Shown here: in pieces, positions 19,393 through 30,400 of the stretch
Numbering within the stretch: position 1 is the first letter of the stretch
How the letters are laid out: each line of letters starts with the position of its first letter
Position numbers and translations under genes: made by a program
DNA from: Actinomycetes bacterium
GTDB lineage: Bacteria > Actinomycetota > Acidimicrobiia > Acidimicrobiales > Palsa-688
Direction of reading: 5' to 3'
NCBI GenBank assembly: GCA_021787365.1
Contig: JAJYMB010000144.1
Location: 124,001-188,000 of the forward strand
Length of the DNA: 64,000 nt
The notes under the pieces: model-generated
The model's database searches: none
What the model saw: only the letters and a program-made list of their open reading frames with translations
Told to the model about the DNA's origin: nothing

Positions 19393-20624
19393 GCGTCCAC
19401 CTCCTCGACCACCTGAGCCAGAGGGGCACCGGGTTCCCAAGCCACGGTGGGCACCCCCGACGCCCGCAGGCGCTCCCGGCGCCTCACGAGCTCGAGCTTC
19501 CACAGCCGGTGGGCGAGCACGCCCAGCTGGCCCAGGGCCGGCGCCGGCAAGGCCGGAGGCGGGATCTCGACCACCACGACGTCGAGGCCACGCGCCCTCA
19601 TGTCGGTGAACGCGTCGCGGGCCCCCTCGTGCTCGAGCGACGAGAGGCCCACCACGAGAGCTGCTGCCGGCAAGAGACGCGGTGGCAAAAGGGCGACGCC
19701 CCGGTACACGGCGCTCGCGAGGGCGGCCGTCGAGAGAAGGCTCTCCACGATCACGTAGCGCTGGCGGGAGCCCATCCCCGGGCGGAGCCAGCGGAGGGCT
19801 CCTCCGAGCTCGAGCAGCGCCAGCCTGTCGCGCTGGGCAAGGTAAGCGTCTGCGAGGCTGCAGGCAGCCGTGACGGCCCGGTGGAGCACGCTTTGGTCGA
19901 AGGTGTCGACGACCAGCACCACGTCGCTCCCCCGCTCGGGATGGCGCTCGTTTGTGTAGAGGCCACCGTGACGGGCCGAGGAGCGCCAGTTGACGTCTTT
20001 GGCGCGATCACCCGCGGCGTAGGGCCGGACGCCCGCCAGGTCGAGGCCGCCACCCTTGGCCGGCGAGAGGTGGGTGCCGGCGGGGAGGGCGGCGACGCGA
20101 GAGCGGACCAGCCGGCGCAGCGCCTCCGGGCGCGGGTAGACGAGCACGCGGCCCTCGACGGGCACGGAGGCCCCGGCCTCGAACAGCCCGAGCCACGAGC
20201 GCGCCCGCAACGCCACCGTGCCGAGCTCGAAGTTGCCCCAGCGCTCGGCCACCAACGGGACCGAGAGCTCGAGCGGCTGGCCCGGGTGGACCGTCTCGGC
20301 CAAGGGCTTCTTGGCCCCAGCCTTCGCCAGGGAGAACCCCGACGCCGGGCAGACGAGCACTTCGAGCCCGGGGACCTCGGCCTCGGCGAGGAAGTTGAGG
20401 GCCACCGGGATCTCGTCGCCTTCGGTGGCCGTCGCCTTGCCGGCCACGGCGGTGACGCTCAACCCAAGCGGTCGAGTGCGCAAAAACCCGGCCCCCAGGG
20501 CCACGGCAAAGGGCGCCGCCAGGACCGCCGCCTCGGGCCGGCCTGATACCAGCGCGGCCACCAGCCCGAGCACCACGAGCACGGTGTAGCAGGCGGCCTT
20601 TGTGGTCGGGCGCCAGGACAGCAC
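19359..20624 (-). CDS. DUF58 domain-containing protein
   Basis: Two N-terminal TMs; GGGLDLAGVRPYAAGDRAKDVNWRSSARHGGLYTNERHPERGSDVVLVVDTF (DUF58/vWA-like). Confidence 0.92.
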   Translation of the reverse strand: MLSWRPTTKAACYTVLVVLGLVAALVSGRPEAAVLAAPFAVALGAGFLRTRPLGLSVTAVAGKATATEGDEIPVALNFLAEAEVPGLEVLVCPASGFSLAKAGAKKPLAETVHPGQPLELSVPLVAERWGNFELGTVALRARSWLGLFEAGASVPVEGRVLVYPRPEALRRLVRSRVAALPAGTHLSPAKGGGLDLAGVRPYAAGDRAKDVNWRSSARHGGLYTNERHPERGSDVVLVVDTFDQSVLHRAVTAACSLADAYLAQRDRLALLELGGALRWLRPGMGSRQRYVIVESLLSTAALASAVYRGVALLPPRLLPAAALVVGLSSLEHEGARDAFTDMRARGLDVVVVEIPPPALPAPALGQLGVLAHRLWKLELVRRRERLRASGVPTVAWEPGAPLAQVVEEVDAWARRQARSAS

Positions 20625-20626
20625 CC

Positions 20627-21652
<1,026 letters not shown>

Positions 21653-21674
21653 CGTGGCTCCAGCCGCCGGGTCC

Positions 21675-22199
21675 TCACAGCGACTCCAGCCTCTCGACCC
21701 AACGGGCCAGCCTGGAAGGGGCGACGCCGCGGCCCCCGCGCTGCTTCGGGGCGCTCGCGTCCGGCCGGACCAGCTGCCAGAGGTCTTCGCCCAACAGTTC
21801 CCGGGACGCCGCTTGGTCGCGGTCCAAGTCGACCAAGCGGTGAGCCCGGAGCAGGTGCCCTGCCAAGCGCCGGAGCAAGGGGCGGAGCCGGTAATGCAAG
21901 TCGTACGCGCCCTCTCGCGAACAGGCGAGGCGCAGGGCGAGCTCGGTGTCGCGAAGCGAGCGTGGACGCTCGGGTGGGGCAGGCGGCGGGCTGTCGAGCG
22001 CTTCTTCCAGCGCGGAGCGGCCCCGGTCCCTAGGCCACAGGGCAGGCAGCACACCGAGCAGGACCAGGCCGGCACAAAGGCCCCCGCCCAGGCGGAGCGC
22101 GGAGGCGGCCCCGAGCCGGCCGCTGTAGTAGAGCCCCCAGCTCCCGGCACCGGCGACGAGGACCGACGATACGAGCGCGAAAGCCCGGCCCCGGCTCAT
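21675..22199 (-). CDS. hypothetical membrane protein in DUF58-MoxR cluster
   Basis: MSRGRAFALVSSVLVAGAGSWGLYYSGRLG; operon position between MoxR and DUF4129 genes. Confidence 0.65.
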   Translation of the reverse strand: MSRGRAFALVSSVLVAGAGSWGLYYSGRLGAASALRLGGGLCAGLVLLGVLPALWPRDRGRSALEEALDSPPPAPPERPRSLRDTELALRLACSREGAYDLHYRLRPLLRRLAGHLLRAHRLVDLDRDQAASRELLGEDLWQLVRPDASAPKQRGGRGVAPSRLARWVERLESL

Positions 22200-23119
22200 G
22201 GCCCGGGCAGCGCCGGCAGGAGCGCCGCCGCCGCCAGTTCGCCCCGCAATTCGACCAGCGCGCCGAGCGCCGATTGCTTCATCTCGGCACCGCACGGACG
22301 CCGGTCGAACTTGGCCCGCTCGAAGAGCTCGGCCAGTGCCGCCCCGACCGCAGCCGTGGCGCCGAGGCCCCCCATCACCCGGTCTAGGTGCTCGAAGGGC
22401 GCTTCCGAGGCCCGCCTCCCGAAACCGGCCCTCGCCAGCCAGCTGTCCATACGGGCGTAGGCCGCGATCACCGCCTTGCGTGGGTCGGGCTCGGCCCAGA
22501 GCGCGTCGAGGGACTCGTCGATGGCGGCCACCGCCTCGCGCCGGCGCTGGAGAAGGGCTTCACGCTCGACCAGCGGTTTGGGTAAAGAAGTGGGCCGTGC
22601 CCTCCGCCGGGTCACGAGCGCATAGGCGACCACCGCCGCCAACGCCAAGGCGGCACCGGCCACCAAGGGTTCCCATGAGAAGCTCGGGTTGGCCCTACCG
22701 GCGAGGTGAGGAGCACTCGGTACCGGGAACCGGAGGCCCACGGGTGAAGATGCCCGCCCATGATGTTTGCCGTGGGCCAGGAGAGCGAGCAGCCCGAGCA
22801 GAAGGGCCGTGGCCGCGGCCACGGCCGCGGCCGTGACGAGCCAGTACCACCAGGGCAGGCGCTTGGTGAAGAAACGACGGCGGCCCCGCATGGTGCTCAA
22901 CAGCCCTGCCACCAACCCGTACACGAGCACGGTGCCCCCCGCGGCCACGAAACCCACGACGAGGCTGCCCGCCCAGTCGGGGACGCCGAGGCCGCCGACG
23001 GAGGCGCTCCCCGCAGCAGCCGGCCCCCCGGCCGCGCCCGCAGCGGCCGCCACCACGAGCACGAGCAGGAGGGCGCCCGCTACGCCCAACTTGGCTCGAA
23101 GCTCGCTCACCAGCACCAT
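22196..23119 (-). CDS. DUF4129 domain-containing membrane protein
   Basis: Four TM segments and C-terminal AVIAAYARMDSWLARAGFGRRASEAPFEHLDRVMG...LAELFERAKF. Confidence 0.85.
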   Translation of the reverse strand: MVLVSELRAKLGVAGALLLVLVVAAAAGAAGGPAAAGSASVGGLGVPDWAGSLVVGFVAAGGTVLVYGLVAGLLSTMRGRRRFFTKRLPWWYWLVTAAAVAAATALLLGLLALLAHGKHHGRASSPVGLRFPVPSAPHLAGRANPSFSWEPLVAGAALALAAVVAYALVTRRRARPTSLPKPLVEREALLQRRREAVAAIDESLDALWAEPDPRKAVIAAYARMDSWLARAGFGRRASEAPFEHLDRVMGGLGATAAVGAALAELFERAKFDRRPCGAEMKQSALGALVELRGELAAAALLPALPGP

Positions 23120-23219
23120 CTTCTCACGCGTGCCGTGGCGAGAGGGTGGGGGGCACCACCGCTAGTGCGGCCTCAGGCACGCTCACCGGGCCCCTGGCCA
23201 CGCCTGGCAAACTGGGCGC

Positions 23220-24407
23220 ATGGCTCCCGCTACCCGTAACGCCGCGCCCGACGGGACAAACCAAAGCGCGACGAACAGAGACGCCGGCGTCCCCGACATC
23301 GTCATCCCGGCCAGCCTGAAGCCCTCGGACGGGCGCTTCGGCAGCGGGCCCTCCAAGGTGCGTAAGGAGGCGCTCCAACGGCTCATGGCCAACGCCGGCG
23401 TGCTCGGGACGAGCCACCGCCAAGAGCCGGTCAAGTCCCTGGTGAGGCGCCTGCGCTCGGGCATCTCGGAGCTGTTCGGGCTGCCCGAGGGCTACGAAGT
23501 CGCGCTCGGCAACGGGGGCACGACCGCTTTTTGGGACATCGCCACCTTCTGCCTGATCGAGCGGCGGAGCCAGCACCTGTCCTTCGGCGAGTTCTCGTCC
23601 AAGTTCGCCAAGGCCGCCCAGGCGGCACCCTGGCTCGCCGGCGCCGACGTGATTGAGAGCGCCCCCGGCACGCACCCGTGGCCCGAAGCGCGCGAGGACG
23701 TCGACCTCTACGCCTTCACCCACAACGAGACTTCGACCGGCGTGATGATGGACATCCAACGCCCGGCCGGCGCCAGCCCGAGCGCCTTGGTAGCCGTCGA
23801 CGGGACCTCGGGCGCTGCTGGCCTCCGCTTCGAGCCGGCGGAGGCCGACGCCTACTACTTCGCCCCCCAAAAGGGGCTCGCCTCCGACGGGGGTCTTTGG
23901 GTCGCGCTCCTGTCGCCGGCTGCCATCGCCAGGGCAGAGCGTCTCGAGTCCTCGGGCCGTTTCGTGCCCTCTTTCCTCGACCTCTCGACCGCCCTAGAGA
24001 ACAGCCGGCTGGACCAGACCTACAACACGCCAGCGGTGGCCACCTTGGTGCTGGCCCTGGCCCAGGTGGAGTGGATCCTGGAGGGCGGCGGCCTCGACTT
24101 CGCCTGCGGGCGCTGCGACCGTTCGGCGGAGGCCCTCTACGGGTGGGCCGAGGCGAGCGCCTTCGCGACGCCTTTTGTCGCCAAGCCCGACGAACGCTCC
24201 CACGTCGTAGGCACGATCGATTTCGACCCGAGCGTGGACGCCGCGAAGGTGGCGAAGGTGCTCCGGGCCAATGGGATCGTGGACACCGAGCCCTACCGCC
24301 GGCTCGGGCGCAACCAGCTGCGCATCGCCATGTTCCCGGCGATCGAGCCGTCTGACATCGAGGCGCTCACCGCCTGCATCGACTTCGTGGTCGGCGCCAT
24401 TCAGTAG
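23220..24407 (+). CDS. serC: phosphoserine transaminase (actinobacterial type)
   Basis: IPASLKPSDGRFGSGPSKVRKEALQRL...LGTSHRQEPVKSLVRRLRSG...FTHNETSTGVMMDIQRP...YFAPQKGLASDGGLWVA. Confidence 0.94.
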   Translation: MAPATRNAAPDGTNQSATNRDAGVPDIVIPASLKPSDGRFGSGPSKVRKEALQRLMANAGVLGTSHRQEPVKSLVRRLRSGISELFGLPEGYEVALGNGGTTAFWDIATFCLIERRSQHLSFGEFSSKFAKAAQAAPWLAGADVIESAPGTHPWPEAREDVDLYAFTHNETSTGVMMDIQRPAGASPSALVAVDGTSGAAGLRFEPAEADAYYFAPQKGLASDGGLWVALLSPAAIARAERLESSGRFVPSFLDLSTALENSRLDQTYNTPAVATLVLALAQVEWILEGGGLDFACGRCDRSAEALYGWAEASAFATPFVAKPDERSHVVGTIDFDPSVDAAKVAKVLRANGIVDTEPYRRLGRNQLRIAMFPAIEPSDIEALTACIDFVVGAIQ

Positions 24408-24416
24408 GGCGCCCTA

Positions 24417-25592
24417 CTAGCCCAAGTAGACGCGGGGCAGGCGGGGCGAGAGAGCGCACGTGACCTCGTAAGCGATCGTGCCGAGCCGTTCGGCCCACTC
24501 CCAGGCGCCGATCTCTTCGCTCCCCTGCCGGCCCACTAGGACCACCTCGTCCCCGGCCCGCACCCCGGAGCCAGGCCCGCAGTCGACCATGAGCTGGTCC
24601 ATGGTGACCGAGCCGGCGACCGGGAAGCGCCGGCCACCTATCAGCACCTCGCCGCCGACCTCGAAGAGCCGTCTCGGTACCCCGTCGGCATAACCGAGGG
24701 GGACGGTGGCGATGTCCGAGTCGCGCGGAAGACGGTAGTGGAGGCCGTAGGAGAGGCCTTCGCCGGCGGAGAGCGTCTTGGCGTAGGAGACGCGCGCCTT
24801 CAGGGAGAGCGCGGGCCTGAGCGGCTGCACCAAGGGGTGCCCGGAGACGGCGAGCGAGGGGGCCAGCCCGTAGAGCGCCATCCCCGGCCGCACCATATCG
24901 CGCCGGGCCTCAGGGTGAAAGAGTGCGCCGGCGGAGTTGGCCGCGTGCACCAGCTCCGGCGATATGCCGGCTCTCGCCAAGGCTCGTTCCACCTTTCCCA
25001 AGCGCTCGAGCTGTACTGCCGTGAACTCGTTGCCCGGTTCGTCGGCCACCGCGAAGTGAGTGAAGAGCCCGTCCAGCCTGAGGCGAGGTTCGGCGGCCAC
25101 TTCCCGGGCGAGCTCGAGGGCCTCCTCCGGGCCGGTGCCCACGCGGTGCATCCCCGTGTCGAGCTTGATGTGGACCGAGGCACGCTCCCCTGCGGGTAAA
25201 GCCTTGGCCGCCTTGGCCAGGGAGGCAAGCCCGTCGTGGGTATAGACGGTCGCGGTCAGGCCGTCTTCGGCCACGAGTTCCATGGCCCCGGCGGGGGGTT
25301 CCGACAATACGAGGACCGGCGCGTCGATACCGGCTTGGCGCAGCTCATGGCCCTCCTCGGCGAGGGCGACCGCCAGCCACCTCGCGCCGGCGGCGAGCGC
25401 CGCCCGGGCGACGGGGACCGCGCCGTGGCCGTAGCCGTCCGCCTTCACCACAGCGCACACAGCTGCGGGGGCCACGAGCTCGCGGAGGTAGGAGACGTTG
25501 CAACGCACCGCCTCGAGGTCGACCTCGGCCCAGGCCGGCCGGAGCCAGCCGGCCACCCTGGTGGCCAGGCCGCGGGGTTGGGCGTCGGTCAT
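24417..25592 (-). CDS. alr: alanine racemase
   Basis: AWAEVDLEAVRCNVSYLRELVAPAAVCAVVKADGYGHGAVPVARAAL...VRPGMALYGLAPS; start at ATG 25592 rather than the long frame extension. Confidence 0.95.
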   Translation of the reverse strand: MTDAQPRGLATRVAGWLRPAWAEVDLEAVRCNVSYLRELVAPAAVCAVVKADGYGHGAVPVARAALAAGARWLAVALAEEGHELRQAGIDAPVLVLSEPPAGAMELVAEDGLTATVYTHDGLASLAKAAKALPAGERASVHIKLDTGMHRVGTGPEEALELAREVAAEPRLRLDGLFTHFAVADEPGNEFTAVQLERLGKVERALARAGISPELVHAANSAGALFHPEARRDMVRPGMALYGLAPSLAVSGHPLVQPLRPALSLKARVSYAKTLSAGEGLSYGLHYRLPRDSDIATVPLGYADGVPRRLFEVGGEVLIGGRRFPVAGSVTMDQLMVDCGPGSGVRAGDEVVLVGRQGSEEIGAWEWAERLGTIAYEVTCALSPRLPRVYLG

Positions 25593-27031
25593 CTGGACGG
25601 CGGGCGGCCCGACAGCCACGCGGCCACGAGCTCGGGGAGGTCTCCTGCCACCAACCCTTCTTTGTAGCCGGTCCGAGCCGCCTGGCCGTGGACCTGGGCG
25701 GCCAGCGCCGCGGCCTCGAACGCGGGTACGCCTCGGGCCAGGAACGCCCCTATCACCCCTGAGAGCACGTCCCCCGTCCCCGCGGTGGCGAGCCGCGAGT
25801 CCCCGGCCGCAGCCAGCAACGCCCGTCCGTCGGGGTGGGCCACGGTCGTCGTCGAGCCCTTCAGCAACACGATGGCGCCGCTCCCCGCAGCGGCTTCCCG
25901 GGCGGCGGCGAGGCGGTCCGGGCCGGGGGGCCGGCCGGCCAGGCGAGCCAGCTCCCCCGTGTGGGGAGTTATCACCGTGGGCACCGTACGCCGGGCGGTG
26001 ATGGCGGCAAGGGCTTCCAGGCTCCCTATGGCGTTCAGGGCGTCGGCGTCCACCACTGCAGGGACAGGCGCGCCGGCCAGCAGGAGCCCCACTTCGCCGC
26101 CGGGGAGCCCGGGAGGGCCGGCGGCGCCTGTGCCACCTGGCTCGCTGGCGCTGCCCGACGCCGGCACTGTGCCGAGGCCCGGGCCGACGACGAGCGCTTT
26201 CACCCTCGAGATCCCGGCCAGGACGTGCTCGTGCCAACCGGCGCGGGGGACGGGGAGATGGACGAGCTCGCTCGGGGGGAGCACCGAGGGGTCGACCCCA
26301 GGCATGGAGAGGCGAACGTAACCGGCGCCGGCCCGCAGCGCGCCCCGGCTGACCAGCCAAGGCGCGCCGGTCATGCCCGGGGAGCCGGCGACGACCTGGA
26401 CCGCCGCCTGCCACTTGTGCGCCTCGTGGGGCCGCGGCCGGAGCAACCGCCACACGTCGGCGTCCTCGATAAGCCAGCAGCGGGCGGCTGCGTCCACCAG
26501 TGGCCCGAGGCCGATGTCGGCCATCTCCACCTCGCCGGAGAGCACCGGCCCGCAACCGAAAAGCAACCCCGGCTTCAAGGAGGCGAACGTCACCGTGGCA
26601 GCTGCCACGAGCGCACCCCCGCCCTCCGGCACCTCCCCGGTCAGGCCCGAGAGCCCCGAGGGGATGTCGACGGCCAGCACCGGACAGCGTCCCGCAGAGG
26701 GCGGGGAGTAGGGCCGCTGGAGCCCGGTCCCATAAGCGGCGTCGATCACGAGGTCGGCGTGGGGGAGCGGCTCGGAGGGAGCCAGGTCGCCGGCGGCGAG
26801 CACGGTCACTCCTGCTCCGCGCCCCTCGAGCAGCCGGCCCGCCGTCCGGCCGTCGGCGCCGTTGTTGCCCTTGCCGGCGACGACGACGACCCGCCGGCCG
26901 AAGGCCCCGCCGAGCATCCAGGCTGCCCTGCGAGCGACTGCCGCCCCGGCCCGGCCGACCAGCACCTCGCTCGGTTCCTCGGCCTGGCGGTCGACGCCGG
27001 CCATCTCCAAAGGGGTGAGTACGGGTTTCAC
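25589..27031 (-). CDS. bifunctional NAD(P)H-hydrate epimerase / ADP-dependent NAD(P)H-hydrate dehydratase
   Basis: N-terminal VVVVAGKGNNGADGRTAGRLL...VDIPSGLSGLTGEV; C-terminal VITPHTGELARLAG...VLLKGSTTTVAHPDG...LATAGTGDVLSGVIGAFLARG. Confidence 0.94.
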   Translation of the reverse strand: MKPVLTPLEMAGVDRQAEEPSEVLVGRAGAAVARRAAWMLGGAFGRRVVVVAGKGNNGADGRTAGRLLEGRGAGVTVLAAGDLAPSEPLPHADLVIDAAYGTGLQRPYSPPSAGRCPVLAVDIPSGLSGLTGEVPEGGGALVAAATVTFASLKPGLLFGCGPVLSGEVEMADIGLGPLVDAAARCWLIEDADVWRLLRPRPHEAHKWQAAVQVVAGSPGMTGAPWLVSRGALRAGAGYVRLSMPGVDPSVLPPSELVHLPVPRAGWHEHVLAGISRVKALVVGPGLGTVPASGSASEPGGTGAAGPPGLPGGEVGLLLAGAPVPAVVDADALNAIGSLEALAAITARRTVPTVITPHTGELARLAGRPPGPDRLAAAREAAAGSGAIVLLKGSTTTVAHPDGRALLAAAGDSRLATAGTGDVLSGVIGAFLARGVPAFEAAALAAQVHGQAARTGYKEGLVAGDLPELVAAWLSGRPPSR

Positions 27032-27041
27032 GAGAACCGTG

Positions 27042-27446
27042 CTACCACGAGATGGCGACGACCACCGCGCCCGCCGTCGTCTCGCTGTGGGTCAGGCTGA
27101 GGAGCCAGGCCCCGATCCCGCGCCCGGACGCCAGCTCGCTGGCCCGGCCGTGCAACTTCAAGTAAGGCTGGCCGCTGGCGTGGCGCTCCACCTCGACCTC
27201 GGGGAAAGCAAACGCCCCCAGCCCGACGCCGAGCGCCTTCATCACCGCCTCCTTGGCGGCGAAGCGAGCGGCGAGGCTCGGTGCCGGGTCGGCGAAGGAG
27301 CCGGCGTACTCGCGCTCTGCCGGCGTGAAGAGCCTCTCACGCATCCGCGGGTGGCGCGCCAGCGCGGTCGCGAAACGCTCTATGTCCACCAGGTCGAGCC
27401 CCAAGCCCACAGGGACGCCCCCGGGGCTGGAGACGGCTCCGCTCAC
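27042..27446 (-). CDS. acpS: holo-[acyl-carrier-protein] synthase
   Basis: VGLGLDLVDIERFATALARHPRMRERLFTPAEREYAGSFADPAPSLAARFAAKEAVMKALG. Confidence 0.95.
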   Translation of the reverse strand: MSGAVSSPGGVPVGLGLDLVDIERFATALARHPRMRERLFTPAEREYAGSFADPAPSLAARFAAKEAVMKALGVGLGAFAFPEVEVERHASGQPYLKLHGRASELASGRGIGAWLLSLTHSETTAGAVVVAISW

Positions 27447-27470
27447 TTCGGGTAGCGTACGCCGGAGCAG

Positions 27471-30400
27471 TCAGGCGGCCCAGTAGCGGGCGAGGACGGC
27501 GACGGGCTCGGTGAGGAGCTCGATGACGGGGACGCGGCCCAAGACGGTGTCGTCGAAGCTCGGGCGGGCCTCGGTCACGGCGTCTACAAGGGCCTGGTAG
27601 CGGCCCTGGTAAGCCTGGAGGACCGCCCTCGCCACTTCGGGGCTCAAGTGTTCGGCAAAGCGGGCGTGCAGCAGCGTGAGCCCGCTCACCTGACCAGCCT
27701 TGGCTTCGGGCACCATGATGCCCGTGCGCCCGTCGTGCAAGCCCCGGAACACCGTGACCTCGCGCTTTTCGGCCACCCGGTGCTTGGTCCCTCTGAGGGT
27801 CTTGTCGGCGTCGGTCCGCGAGGGTATGCCGAGCGCGACGCCTCCTCGGTCGACCACGGCGATGGTGGCGCCGGCGAGCGGGCCGGCGTGGCCCCAGGCA
27901 CCGGGCACCTCGGTACTGGGCACCTCGGCACCGGGCACCTCGGCATTGGGCACCTCGGCACCGGGCACCTCGGCACCGGGCATCTCGGCACTGGGCATCT
28001 CGGCACTGGGCATCTCGATCTGGTAGCGGGTGAAGCCGAGAACCTCTTCCACCGCCGGCGCCAGGGCGGCGAGGCCCCGAAGGGCTCGGTAGCCGAGCGA
28101 GGAGACGGGCGCCCCGGCGGCGAGGGCCTCGGCCACCAGTTCTGAGCGAAAAAGTTGCTCCTCGCTCCGGGAGATGCCGACGGTCACCGTCTTGGCCTGG
28201 TGCTTGATCGCGTCCACGGGCCGGGTCAGCTCGTCGATGGCAGCCCCGAGGGCACCGAGCAGGTCCTCCGCTACCGCTGCGGGGGCCCCGACCTTGCCCA
28301 TCTCGGCCTCGTACCCCTCTACCGGGAGCGACCCGGTTGCGTAGCGCAAAAGTGACGTGAGGCGGGCGGCGGTCGAGGCGTTGAGCGACCCGTCGTAGGC
28401 GCCCGAGCGCAGCCCCTCGAGACAAGCCCTCACGGCGCCCTGCAGCGCAGGGCCGAGCACCTCGGGCGCGACGGCCCCGGGGCCGGCGGCGAACGCCTCC
28501 TGGACCAGGGCGCGCGCTTCGCGGAGCGGTGCCGCCTGGGAATCGATGGCGAGCGCCGCCTCGTAGCCGAAGAGGTGGCCCACCATCGCGCTGAGCACGA
28601 AAGCTAGCTCGGGATGGCACTTCGGCACCGCTACCACGTCGACGCCCGAGCCAAAGAGGCCTTCCTCGCCTTCGGAGACGACCACCAAGGGAGCCGCCTT
28701 GTGGGCCCGGAATATCGCCACCTCTTTGGCGACGTCGGTGGCGTTAGGCCCGGAAATGCTCGGCGCGCACACGAATATCATGGGCTCGGCGGAGAGGTCG
28801 ATGTGCTTTTTGTCCTCTATCGTGTCCAGGGCGATCGCCTTGTAGCAGAGCTCCGAGAGCTTGATGCGGACCTCCGCTGCTGCGACCCGGTCGGGGCCGC
28901 TCCCCACCACCGCCCAGCTCCGCCGCGCCGGGGCGAGAGACGCCGCCACGCGGGCGAGATCCGGCCGCAGGGCAAGGACTTCTTCCATGAGAAGGGGCAA
29001 ATCCCTGAGCTGGGCGAGCACTTCGTGGCGGCCCGCCCCACCTTGGCGGCTGGCTTGGCCGAGCGCTGCGGCCAAAAGGTGCCCGGCGGCGACCTGCGAG
29101 TAGAAGGCCTTGGTCGAAGCTACCGACATCTCCACGTCGCGCCCGTCTGAGGTGTAGAGCACCCCGTCCGACTTCTGCGCGAGGTCGGAATGGCGCCGGT
29201 TCACTATGGAAACCACGTGTGCCCCCCGGGCACGCACGAGGTCGACGGTCCGGTTGGTGTCGGTCGTCGTGCCCGACTGGCTGACGGCGACTACGAGCGT
29301 GCCCGACATGTCGTCCGCGAGGCCCCCGCCGCTCGGGCCCCAGCCCGAGAGCTCGCTCGCAGGCAGCGCCCGCACTGGCACGCCCGGCAGGGCCTTCGAG
29401 ATGGCGCCGGCGACGGCCTGGCCGGCGACGGCGGCAGTCCCCTGGCCGACCACGAAAACCTCCTGGACAAGGCCGGCCGCGAGCTTTTCACGCAACCGAG
29501 GAGGGACCACGTCGTCCCCCAGGCGGGCGACGAGGCCGCCCTTTCCCTCGTGGACGAGCTTGCCGCGCAGCGTCTTCCTGACCGAGGAGGCCGCCTCCGA
29601 AATCTCTTTCAGCAAGAAGTGCCTGTAGCCTCGCCGGTCTACGTCCCGGGTGGTTATCTCCGCCGCCTCGACCTCAGCGTCGGCGACCGGCTGCTCCCGG
29701 CCGTCGAATCCGGTGCGGGAAAGCCCGGCCACTTCCCCGGCGTGCGCGCGCCGGCACACCACGAGCTGGCCGCCGCCCTCGCCGTCCATGCGCACGTAGC
29801 TCCCGGCTTCTTCCACGAGGCCGTAGGGCTCGCTCGCGACCACGAAGGCGCCCTCGGCCAGCCCGACGTAGAGGCCCTGGCCGCTCCCCCGGAGAGCGAG
29901 TAGCAGCTCGTCCGGCACAGCCGAGGCGTTGGCCACGACCCCTACCGAGCCTTCGAAACGGCCCACTGCTTGGCGGAACGCCTCCGCCGGCGGCCAGCCC
30001 TCCATCAGGTAGCGCGACACGAGCGCCGGGACGAGCTTGGCGTCGGTCGTGACCGCCGCCGGCACCGAGAGGCGCTCGGCCGCGAGCAGGGCGGCGTAGT
30101 TGTCGATGTCGCCGTTCAGGGCGCCCACCACATAGGCGCTACCCGGCCCCGACGCCCCTCCGGGCTCGCCAGAGTCAAGGGGGTGAGCGTTGGCCTCCGA
30201 GATGAGGCCGACGCTCGCCCAGCGGGTGTGGCCGAGCACCGTGGCCTCGACCGCCGGCGACGCCAGCACCCGGGCGAGGAGCGGGTCCCCGCCGAGCGCC
30301 CGGCGCAGGGCGGCCACGTTGTCACCGAGCTCGCCCACCTCGGCGGCGGCCTTGTAGACGAGCGACAGGCAACCGCCGGCGCGCCGAAGCGCCATCGACC

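Noticed and set aside
24417-26555. 712-aa version of the alanine racemase ORF
   Set aside because: The upstream 320 aa overlap the NAD(P)H-hydrate gene in another frame and are Arg/Pro/Gly shadow sequence; Alr starts at ATG 25592.
27901-28017. Possible CRISPR-like array
   Set aside because: Units are contiguous 15-mers without spacers and stay in frame within the glmS-like gene; coding minisatellite.
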